Below, piece after piece: positions 16,317-21,704 of a stretch of 21,704 nt of DNA; positions within the stretch are counted from its first letter, which is position 1, and every line of letters starts with the position of its first letter. The translations under genes were made by a program, and so were the position numbers. The notes beneath the pieces were generated by a model. That model did not search any database and was not told the origin of the DNA. It saw only the letters and a list, made by a program, of their open reading frames with translations. The stretch spans positions 1 through 21,704 of the forward strand of contig JBFXAN010000111.1 in assembly GCA_050184225.1 (NCBI GenBank), in the 5' to 3' direction. The stretch is from JBFXAN01 sp050184225 (GTDB taxonomy: Bacteria > Chloroflexota > Dehalococcoidia > CAUJGQ01).

Positions 16317-16568
16317 CAGGCTGGCGATGACCGCGCGATAGCGCTCGACGTCGTTCTTGTTGAGGTAGGCCAGCATCCGGCGTCGCTGCCCCACGAGCTT
16401 CAGCAGACCACGTCGGGAATGGTGGTCGTGCTTGTTTTCGCGGAGGTGCGCCTGGATCTGGTTGATGCGCGTCGTGAAGATGGCGATCTGGACTTCTGGT
16501 GAGCCGCTATCCGTGTCGTGTTTCTGGTATGTCTCGATGACCGAGGTCTTGTCTTCCTTCGTCAGCAT
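16302..16568 (-). CDS. rpsO: Ribosomal protein S15
   Basis: Binds the central domain of 16S rRNA in the 30S subunit. The 88-residue product has standard family features: DTDSGSPEVQIA, then HLRENKHDHHSRRGLLKLVGQRRRML and the closing YRAVIASLGLRK. The start at 16568 gives MLTKEDK. It is odd in having AGG directly against the ATG with no spacer, and an in-frame stop lies 12 nt upstream, so a longer protein is impossible. The leader is about 50 nt. By family knowledge S15 represses its own mRNA; the sequence does not show which structure does this here. Confidence 0.97.
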   Translation of the reverse strand: MLTKEDKTSVIETYQKHDTDSGSPEVQIAIFTTRINQIQAHLRENKHDHHSRRGLLKLVGQRRRMLAYLNKNDVERYRAVIASLGLRK

Positions 16569-16625
16569 CCTTTTGTCTCAGCGGGCGTCTTTGCCGCGCG
16601 GCCTTCTCTCATATCTACTCGCAAA

Positions 16626-16655
16626 AGTGTAGCATCCGAATAAGTGGCCACGCAA
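16626..16655 (-). promoter_or_regulatory. Promoter of rpsO(-pnp)
   Basis: Minus-strand TGCTACACT is an extended -10 (hexamer at plus 16626-16631), with TTGCGT (plus 16650-16655) 18 nt upstream as a weak -35. The start would lie near 16619. Confidence 0.5.
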
Positions 16656-16682
16656 CCTGAAGATGCGTTTTGTGGTGGGTGC

Positions 16683-16752
16683 CCTGGGAGCGCGGACATC
16701 CTGTCCGCCGGTGCTCTGACCTCGATGCGGACAGGATGTCCGCGCTCCCAGG
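16683..16752. repeat. Perfect 26-bp inverted repeat (GCGGACATCCTGTCCGC type)
   Basis: Arms 16683-16708 and 16727-16752 are exact reverse complements around an 18-nt loop. Each arm ends in its own 17-nt near-palindrome, GCGGACATCCTGTCCGC. It lies between the divergent rpsO and ubiA-like genes, so unlike the other elements it is not at a gene end. Confidence 0.92.
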
Positions 16753-16802
16753 AGGTCGCGATTCACAAGCCTGGCAGCGTTTGAGTAACTCCTGATACCG
16801 CT

Positions 16803-17687
16803 ATGGCTGACAATGCAGCTGCTTCGCACGTCCGGCCTTCGACCATACAAAGGCTAAGCGCCTTTGTGCGGCTGCTGCATCCGTTTCCCAGCCTGCTCAA
16901 TGCGGTCGTCGTCGCGGCATTGGCGTGTGTCGCCGTTCGCGGCTGGCCGGGATTCGGCCGTATCCTCTGGCTTGCGGTGACGATGCTTTGCATCCAGTTC
17001 TCGATCGGGGCGCTCAACGATTGGGCTGACCGCGACCTTGATGCGCGGTCGAAGCCGGCTAAACCGATCGCCTCGGGACTGGTATCGTCTGGCATGGCAT
17101 TGACTGTGGCGATCCTCCTGGCGCTGAGCGCCGCCGTGCTCGCCGCCTGGGGAGGGCCGGCGGCGTGGCTGCTGGCGATGGTCGGGCTTGGCATCGGCAT
17201 GGCATACGACCTCGGCCTCAAGCGGACGCCGTTCAGCGCGCTGACCTATGCGCTGGCGTTGCCGCTGATCCCGCTCTGGGTTTGGACCGCGTTGGGTGTC
17301 GAGAACGGGGCGCTCTTCGTCGTGCTGCCACTGGGTATGGTACTCGGCATTTCGTTGCAGCTGGCGAACGCGTTGCCGGACGCCGAGGGGGATACCGCTG
17401 CGGGCGTGCGCGGGACGCTGCAACTCCTCGGACCGGAACGAGGGCGCCGGCTCTGCTGGCTCGGCTTCGCCCTGGCGCTGCTGCTCTGTGCCGTATTCGC
17501 CCCGGTGGTGGGCCTCACCCTCATGCCCTTCGCGCTCTGCTGGGCGGCAGCGGCGATCCTGCTCGCGATCGCGATCGCATGCTTCCAACGCAACCCCTCA
17601 CGTCGCGCATTGCAGCAAGGATGGAGCCTCCTGGCGCCGGCGGCCGGGCTGCTCGCGATCGGATGGCTGGTGTCGCTGCCGGCGTGA
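16803..17687 (+). CDS. UbiA-family prenyltransferase
   Basis: A 294-residue integral membrane enzyme with about eight hydrophobic segments. The UbiA superfamily attaches polyprenyl groups to aromatic or other acceptors. The first Asp-rich motif is NDWADRDLDARSKPAKP (N72, D73, D76, D80), and the second region MAYDLGLKRTPFSAL contains YD..LKR. A further LANALPDAEGD follows in the second half. The ATG at 16803 has no obvious ribosome-binding site, and there is no better in-frame start nearby. No menaquinone, heme-O or chlorophyll genes flank it, so the substrate is open; the NDW..R.LD pattern resembles chlorophyll synthase/digeranylgeranylglyceryl-type members more than UbiA proper. Distance to the next gene is 154 nt. 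Confidence 0.87.
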   Translation: MADNAAASHVRPSTIQRLSAFVRLLHPFPSLLNAVVVAALACVAVRGWPGFGRILWLAVTMLCIQFSIGALNDWADRDLDARSKPAKPIASGLVSSGMALTVAILLALSAAVLAAWGGPAAWLLAMVGLGIGMAYDLGLKRTPFSALTYALALPLIPLWVWTALGVENGALFVVLPLGMVLGISLQLANALPDAEGDTAAGVRGTLQLLGPERGRRLCWLGFALALLLCAVFAPVVGLTLMPFALCWAAAAILLAIAIACFQRNPSRRALQQGWSLLAPAAGLLAIGWLVSLPA

Positions 17688-17728
17688 TCATCGCGCCGAT
17701 CGCCTACCCTGCTGTCGCGCGCGCCCTC

Positions 17729-17734
17729 TATACT
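17729..17734 (+). promoter_or_regulatory. Candidate -10 for the DUF3105 gene
   Basis: TATACT lies 107 nt before the ATG at 17842. I see no clear -35, so this is a weak call. Confidence 0.3.
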
Positions 17735-17792
17735 GCTAGGAAGAACCCATACGCAGGGACACGAACACCGGGTATGACCCCGCACCGGTTGC

Positions 17793-17827
17793 GCCGTTCG
17801 GCGTCCGGGAGGAGCACCCCGAACGGC
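17793..17827 (+). other. Leader hairpin before the DUF3105 gene
   Basis: GCCGTTCGG (17793-17801) pairs with CCGAACGGC (17819-17827) around a 17-nt loop. It ends 14 nt before the ATG, right next to the AGAGGA ribosome-binding site. Its effect is unknown. Confidence 0.4.
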
Positions 17828-17841
17828 AGAGGATTGCAACC

Positions 17842-18636
17842 ATGAGCCAGCGACGCCAGGATGCTCGGCGTGCAAAACAGGAACGGCGCCGCCAGGAACG
17901 CCACGAAGTGCGGGCGACGCAACGTACACCGAACACAACGACGGCACGACCGGCGGCGGCTGCCGCACCGGCGAAGCCGAGCTTCTGGTCGACCAGGAAC
18001 AAGCTGATTATCTTCGGCGGCGCCGGTGGGATCATCGTGATCTTGCTCGCCTGGTGGATCATCGGCACGATCCGGGCGCCGCTTCCCGGTGAACAGTTCG
18101 AGAGCCAGGGGAACGACCACCTCGCGAACATCGATGACCCGCACCCGGAATACAACACCAATCCGGCGACGTCCGGCTGGCACCTGCCGCCGATTCCGCG
18201 GCCGGGTATTTATACACAACCGAAAGTCAACGAAGAGCTTGGCCACTTCATGGAGCACGGCGGCGTGTGGGTGCTGTACAACTGCCCGGACGGCTGTCCG
18301 GAGGACGTGAGTCAGCTGGAGCGGATCGTCAACAGCGCGATTGACGATGGCGATCCCACCGCGCTGGCCCCGTTCCCGACGATGGACTCCAAGTTCGCGC
18401 TGGTGTCCTGGCAGTATCTGCTGACGCTCGACGAAGTCGATTCCGGTCAAGTCGAGGAGTTCATCAGCCGTCATGCCTGCCGGTATAACCCGGAGGGACC
18501 GGGGTACTGTCCGGTGGCGCGTGGTGAGATCAAGACGACGCAGGGAGACGACCGTCCGATGACCACGCTGACGCCGACGCCCACCTCGGTGTTCGAGAGC
18601 CCGTCTCCGGCGGCGACGCCGACCCCGGCGCGGTGA
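17842..18636 (+). CDS. DUF3105 membrane-anchored protein
   Basis: The product has 264 residues. A very basic N-terminal tail of about 50 residues comes first, then one membrane span (about 54-75, LIIFGGAGGIIVILLAWWIIG) and an extracytoplasmic DUF3105 domain. The domain carries its signature residues: H93, H101, YNTNPATSGWH (104-114), then GHFMEHGGVWVLYNCPDGCP with H135 and H139. The conserved histidines suggest metal or redox chemistry, but the family has no proven activity. The tail TPTPTSVFESPSPAATPTP is low-complexity Pro/Thr-rich and probably disordered outside the cell. The ATG at 17842 follows AGAGGATT. The next gene starts 6 nt after the stop, so the two are probably one operon. Confidence 0.88.
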   Translation: MSQRRQDARRAKQERRRQERHEVRATQRTPNTTTARPAAAAAPAKPSFWSTRNKLIIFGGAGGIIVILLAWWIIGTIRAPLPGEQFESQGNDHLANIDDPHPEYNTNPATSGWHLPPIPRPGIYTQPKVNEELGHFMEHGGVWVLYNCPDGCPEDVSQLERIVNSAIDDGDPTALAPFPTMDSKFALVSWQYLLTLDEVDSGQVEEFISRHACRYNPEGPGYCPVARGEIKTTQGDDRPMTTLTPTPTSVFESPSPAATPTPAR

Positions 18637-18642
18637 TTCGAC

Positions 18643-18975
18643 GTGAGCGCTCCGCCATGGATGCTCGTCACGGCGCAGCTTGATCCGGCGGTCCGGCACG
18701 AGTTCGACGACTGGCACGCGCGGATTCACGTTCCGCGCGTGCTCAGCATCCCCGGCATCGTCAGCGGCCGCCGGCTGAGCGACATCTCACCGGTCGCTAA
18801 CTACGCGATGCTGTATGTCTTCGAAGATGACGCCGCCCTGCGCACGGCGCTGGCCAGCCCCGAAGCGAACGAGGCGCGCGAGGACTGGCAGCGTTGGAGC
18901 GACCACATCCGCGATTTCGCGGTCCACTTTTACGCGGAGTATGAACCGCCGCGACTGGTGAACCGGCTCAATTAG
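18643..18975 (+). CDS. Small dimeric alpha/beta-barrel-like protein (EthD-like)
   Basis: A 110-residue cytoplasmic protein without a signal peptide or membrane span. The phrase FDDWHARIHVPRVLSIPGIVSGRRL, then YAMLYVFED and a late RDFAVHFYAEYEP, resembles the ferredoxin-like dimeric alpha/beta-barrel fold of EthD/antibiotic monooxygenase-type proteins (W, H and P in the WH..IHVP loop). Function is unknown. It starts with GTG at 18643, 6 nt after the DUF3105 stop; an ATG at 18661 is another possible start, and neither has a strong ribosome-binding site. It is likely translated together with the DUF3105 gene. Confidence 0.75.
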   Translation: MSAPPWMLVTAQLDPAVRHEFDDWHARIHVPRVLSIPGIVSGRRLSDISPVANYAMLYVFEDDAALRTALASPEANEAREDWQRWSDHIRDFAVHFYAEYEPPRLVNRLN

Positions 18976-19098
18976 CGTCAACGTCGGTCAGATCGGCGGC
19001 CTTCCGCCGGAACAGTACCGCCGATCGCGCCGGCTGAGGTATAACCTTGCCGCCAGCCAACATGCTACGGTGAAGGGGATAGATATCCTTAAGAAACA

Positions 19099-19134
19099 TG
19101 CCACTATAAGTGTTGTTAGATACTTATAGTGGCA
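19099..19134. promoter_or_regulatory. 13-bp perfect inverted repeat, probable HxlR operator
   Basis: TGCCACTATAAGT (19099-19111) and ACTTATAGTGGCA (19122-19134) are exact reverse complements around a 10-nt spacer, with arm centres 23 nt apart, so about two helical turns. It ends 16 nt before the ATG of the HxlR gene and just before its AAGGAG ribosome-binding site. It is AT-rich in GC-rich surroundings. It fits an autoregulatory operator; a translation-blocking hairpin is the alternative. Confidence 0.7.
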
Positions 19135-19150
19135 AGCGAAGGAGCGCGCT

Positions 19151-19825
19151 ATGGCCCGCACGAAGACCTATCACCACTTCTGCCCGGTGGCGCGGGCGCT
19201 CGAGGTGATCGGCGAGAAGTGGTCGCTGTTGATTGTCCGCGACCTCATGCGCGGACCGAAGCGCTTTTCCGACCTGCGTCGCTATCTCGGCGACATCACG
19301 CCGAAGTGGCTCAGTCTGCGTCTCCGCGAACTGGAAGAGGCCGGCATTGTCGAGCGCGAAGCGATGGGCCGGCGCGAGGTCTGGTATCGCCTGGCAGAGA
19401 AGGGTCGATCACTCCGGCCGGTGATCGAGGAACTCGCAGTCTGGGGAATCGAGCACGCCCTGCGCCCACCGCTCGCCGGCGAGCCGGTTCAGCCCGCGCA
19501 CGCGACCGTGCCGTTCATCGGCTATTGGAATCGTCGCGGCCTGCGCCCAACCGGCCCGCTGACCTGGATCCTGCGGTTCGATCAGGGACAGGAGTATGCC
19601 GTCTGCTTCGATGGCGAAGCCTGGTCGCTTGAGCGCGGCGGGTCGTCATCCGACCTGACAATCACGGTTTCGCCGGAGCGGTGGGTCGAACTGCTGACGT
19701 CGCCCCCCAACGAGCGCAAGCATCTGGCGGGTGCGATCCAGCTCGAAGGTTCACCGAGTCGCGTGGCAGAGTTCTTGGCATTGTTGAGTCAGCCCCTCCA
19801 CGAGGCGGCGGCAGTGGCCGTCTAA
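19151..19825 (+). CDS. HxlR-family transcriptional regulator with C-terminal SCP2-like domain
   Basis: The product has 224 residues. The first 100 form an HxlR winged helix: CPVARALEVIGEKWSLLIVRDLM, RFSDLRRYLGDITPKWLSLRLREL and EEAGIVER...VWYRLAEKGR. HxlR proteins are usually 100-130 residues; here residues 115-224 add a domain (FDQGQEYAVCFDGEAWSLE, LTITVSPERWVELL, HLAGAIQLEGSPSRVAEFLAL) that looks like a sterol-carrier SCP2 fold, so it may bind a lipid or other ligand. Ribosome-binding AAGGAG lies before the ATG at 19151. The inverted repeat directly upstream suggests it controls its own gene. Its stop is 12 nt from that of the convergent DUF1015 gene. The target genes are unknown. Confidence 0.9.
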   Translation: MARTKTYHHFCPVARALEVIGEKWSLLIVRDLMRGPKRFSDLRRYLGDITPKWLSLRLRELEEAGIVEREAMGRREVWYRLAEKGRSLRPVIEELAVWGIEHALRPPLAGEPVQPAHATVPFIGYWNRRGLRPTGPLTWILRFDQGQEYAVCFDGEAWSLERGGSSSDLTITVSPERWVELLTSPPNERKHLAGAIQLEGSPSRVAEFLALLSQPLHEAAAVAV

Positions 19826-19837
19826 CGACGTTCCAGC

Positions 19838-21121
19838 CTAAGCATCGTGCGCGTTGAGCACGAGGCCCGTACCGAGCTTTGGGTAGAAGTAGGTGCTTTT
19901 CTGCGGCATCCGGTCGCCGGCATCGGCGACCGCGATCAACTCGTCCGTGCGCGTGGCCGGCACGAGGAACGCGAACGGAACGGTACCCTGACGCACCGCC
20001 CCGGCGGCTTCGATCGCATCCTCCGAGAACTCGACGTTCTCGCCGGATTCCAATGCTGCCGCGTCGATGCCGAGCATCGGCTCCAACACGCCGAACTGCA
20101 ACACATTCACGGCCAGATGCTGCCAGGCCGGCGTGCGTTCGGCGGGCATCGCGGCCTCGACCGCCGCGCGATCCCTGAGGCGCAGCCGCAGCAACCGGCC
20201 GGCGCGGACGCCGATTGCACCGAGCGTCAGTTCGTCGGTCGAGGCGTGCAGTCGTTCGGCCAGGGTGCGCACGGCCTGATCGTCCTCGATTCCCCCCGCA
20301 TCCTCGAGGTCGAACACGTCGAGCAGCCGCGCCTCCAGGTTCGGATTGGGCGTCCGCGGCCGGACCAGTCGATGAATGGGCAGGATCAAGAGGCCGGGAT
20401 CGCCGGCGGCGCTGACCGCCATCAAGACGTAGGCCGCTGCCGGATCGTCGGGATGCTCGGTTTGATAGGCGAGCGCCGTCTCGTAGCGATGGTGGCCGTC
20501 GGCGATATAGAGCGGCCGGCCGCGAAGACATTCGGATAGTTGCTCCAATGATCGGCGGTCGGTAATCACCTCGAGGTCGTGCGATTGACCGACGAGGTCC
20601 ACGCCGGAGGTGCGCTCCGTCACCGGCGCGCCACGCAGCGCCGTGCTGAATCGGTCATCGGCATCGTCAAGAAGCGAGTACACCGGGCTGATGTTCGTGC
20701 GTGTCGCTTGGAGTAGTGCCAGGCGGTCCTCTTTGGGCTTGGCCATCGTGTACTCGTGCGGCCGGATTACGCCCCGCTCGATCGGTTCGAGCTTGACCCG
20801 GCCGATCAGCGCGGTTCGCTCGTAGGTGTGTCCGTCATGCTGAAAGCGCTGAGTGTAGCGATAGAGCGCGGGCTGGGGTTCGGTGAGCAGGGGGCCACTC
20901 GACTCACGCCAGGCAGCAAGCTCGCGCGCGGCCAGCGCATACCGCTCCGGCGCACGCTCGCGGCTGTACTCCAAGCGAATCACGTTATACGGGCTGCGGG
21001 CGTACAGGGCGTCCTGCTGCGCGGCGGAGATCACGTCATACGGTGGCGCGATCACGCTGCTGATGTCGCCACGATCGTCGCCGCGGTAGCGGACTCCGCG
21101 GAACGGGACAAGGTCAGCCAT
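19838..21121 (-). CDS. DUF1015 family protein (SerK-like fold)
   Basis: A 427-residue cytoplasmic protein. The N-terminus LVPFRGVRYRGDDRGDISSV and APPYDVISAAQQDALYARSP, the central RGVIRPHEYTMAKPKEDRL and YIADGHHRYETALAYQ, and the late KSTYFYPKLGTGLVL are the family hallmarks. The ADGHHRYETA segment is shared with the ParB/sulfiredoxin-like nucleotide-using fold of archaeal serine kinase SerK, so an ATP/ADP-dependent kinase role is possible, but bacterial members have no firm assigned reaction. The start at 21121 has GGAG 10 nt upstream; in-frame codons further out (to 21292) run into the promoter region. It is divergent from the HIT gene and convergent with the HxlR gene. Confidence 0.88.
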   Translation of the reverse strand: MADLVPFRGVRYRGDDRGDISSVIAPPYDVISAAQQDALYARSPYNVIRLEYSRERAPERYALAARELAAWRESSGPLLTEPQPALYRYTQRFQHDGHTYERTALIGRVKLEPIERGVIRPHEYTMAKPKEDRLALLQATRTNISPVYSLLDDADDRFSTALRGAPVTERTSGVDLVGQSHDLEVITDRRSLEQLSECLRGRPLYIADGHHRYETALAYQTEHPDDPAAAYVLMAVSAAGDPGLLILPIHRLVRPRTPNPNLEARLLDVFDLEDAGGIEDDQAVRTLAERLHASTDELTLGAIGVRAGRLLRLRLRDRAAVEAAMPAERTPAWQHLAVNVLQFGVLEPMLGIDAAALESGENVEFSEDAIEAAGAVRQGTVPFAFLVPATRTDELIAVADAGDRMPQKSTYFYPKLGTGLVLNAHDA

Positions 21122-21179
21122 GGGGTCGATGCTCCGGGTTTGGGGTGGAGGATGATAGCCTGACGGTGCCGGTGGTTGC

Positions 21180-21188
21180 AGTGTACCA
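21180..21188 (-). promoter_or_regulatory. Extended -10 for the DUF1015 gene
   Basis: Minus-strand TGGTACACT (plus 21180-21188) is an extended -10, about 60 nt before the ATG at 21121. No convincing -35 is present. Confidence 0.4.
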
Positions 21189-21239
21189 GAGGGGTACGTT
21201 CCCTCCGAAGCTGAGCGATCCCCGCACTCGGTTGGTTCG

Positions 21240-21269
21240 TTGATCGCGCCCGGGTTGGGGCCATACAAT
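21240..21269 (+). promoter_or_regulatory. Promoter of the HIT gene
   Basis: TTGATC (21240-21245), an 18-nt spacer and TACAAT (21264-21269), about 29 nt before the GTG start at 21298. Confidence 0.55.
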
Positions 21270-21297
21270 CGGCGGCAATTGTCAGGAGTCAAGTACT

Positions 21298-21675
21298 GTG
21301 TCTGAAGCTACTCAAGAACGCGCGACCACGGCCGCCACGCCAGCGGCTGAGCCGCGGCGCTACTGCATATTTTGCGAGATTATCGCCGGTCGAGAACCGG
21401 CCGATGTCCTCTACCGTGACGACGATGTGATCGTCTTTCGGAACGTATTGCGCTGGGTGCCGGTGATGCTCCTCGCGGTGCCGACGCGCCACCTGCGCCA
21501 GCATGAGTTGTGGCGGGACATGGCCAAGGTCGCGGCGATCGCGGTGGAGATGGGCGAGCGCCACTGCCCCAGCGGATTCCGCCTGCTCTCCAACTTCGGC
21601 TTCGACGCCCTCCAGAGCCAGGAACATGCGCACGTCCACGTCATCGGTGGGACGTATCTCGGCCACTACGCGTAG
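21298..21675 (+). CDS. HIT-family protein
   Basis: A 125-residue nucleotide-binding protein of the histidine-triad family, which hydrolyses or transfers nucleotide groups. The triad is HAHVHV (H110, H112, H114), and the N-terminal part has CIFCEIIAGREPADVLYRDDD with the C23/C26 zinc-type cysteine pair. GTG is the start, with AGGAG 9 nt upstream. A 20-residue Ala/Thr-rich segment precedes the core. The middle stretch RNVLRWVPVMLLAVPTRHLRQHELW departs from Hint-type members, so it is a branch of its own; the natural substrate is unknown. The end (TYLGHYA) lies inside a 26-bp palindrome. Confidence 0.9.
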   Translation: MSEATQERATTAATPAAEPRRYCIFCEIIAGREPADVLYRDDDVIVFRNVLRWVPVMLLAVPTRHLRQHELWRDMAKVAAIAVEMGERHCPSGFRLLSNFGFDALQSQEHAHVHVIGGTYLGHYA

Positions 21676-21683
21676 TGGCCGAG
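21658..21683. repeat. 26-bp perfect palindrome over the HIT stop codon
   Basis: CTCGGCCACTACG followed by its exact reverse complement CGTAGTGGCCGAG, with no spacer. It covers the last four sense codons and the TAG of the HIT gene. As RNA it would make a strong hairpin with a short loop; no T-tract follows. Confidence 0.85.
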
Positions 21684-21684
21684 C

Positions 21685-21704
21685 GGCAGTGGGCAATGGG
21701 CAGT
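21685..21704. repeat. Possible start of another intergenic repeat at the window edge
   Basis: GGCAGTGGGCAATGGGCAGT is internally repetitive (GGCAGT twice, with GGGCA in between) and lies directly after the palindrome. It runs off the right edge, so it cannot be defined further. Confidence 0.3.

Noticed and set aside
14489..16330. 613-codon plus-strand open frame opposite pnp
   Set aside because: Composition is typical of an antisense shadow of GC-rich coding DNA; the minus strand encodes all PNPase domains.
18976..19098. Clear promoter for the HxlR gene
   Set aside because: Several partial -10 or -35 look-alikes are present, but none has acceptable spacing, so I do not call one.

Overview
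The window comes from a high-GC, non-pathogen-like environmental bacterium. A Chloroflexota source (Thermomicrobia or Sphaerobacter type) fits best. This is an inference from the GC-rich codon use, a transcriptional T-box in front of a GC-rich thrS, DUF3105 and DUF1015 genes, and several families of long palindromic intergenic repeats. No 16S rRNA or other formal marker is present.

Layout, left to right. A glycine-rich secreted protein runs off the left edge on the minus strand (1-788), with a good sigma70-type promoter at 951-979. An MFS exporter follows (1257-2603). Next is a three-gene plus-strand operon (2911-5586): a single-pass DUF4367-like protein, an ABC-2 type ATPase and its permease, joined by 14-nt and 4-nt overlaps. 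At 5628-5991 there is a probable tyrosine-recombinase tail relic abutting the 3' end of a two-gene tRNA operon, tRNA-Val(GAC) then tRNA-Lys(CUU), which has its own promoter and is transcribed leftward. Divergent from it is a threonine T-box leader (specifier ACC, T-box motif, terminator) followed by thrS, whose product lacks the TGS domain.

Convergent to thrS is a minus-strand operon tsaE-tsaB-ndk (t6A tRNA modification plus nucleoside diphosphate kinase). After it come a small membrane protein gene on the minus strand and then a D-2-hydroxyacid dehydrogenase, dapB and dapA (lysine/diaminopimelate pathway) on the plus strand. Facing them on the minus strand are rpsO and pnp; the PNPase carries an unusual RGG-rich tail. 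To the right are a UbiA prenyltransferase, a DUF3105 membrane protein, a small dimeric alpha/beta-barrel-like protein, an HxlR-type regulator with a strong 13-bp inverted-repeat operator, a DUF1015 protein on the minus strand, and a HIT-family protein that ends in a 26-bp perfect palindrome.

Functional themes. Translation is over-represented: two tRNAs, thrS, tsaE, tsaB and rpsO, with pnp for RNA turnover. Threonine links thrS, its T-box and the t6A pathway; tRNA-Lys(CUU) is itself a likely t6A substrate. Most of the window is ordinary housekeeping sequence. The parts that deserve attention are the intergenic DNA (five different long inverted-repeat elements within about 8.5 kb), the T-box/TGS-less thrS pair, the tRNA-linked integrase scar, the HxlR operator, the PNPase tail and the palindrome over the HIT stop codon. 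I do not see a complete defence system, CRISPR array, prophage or biosynthetic cluster.
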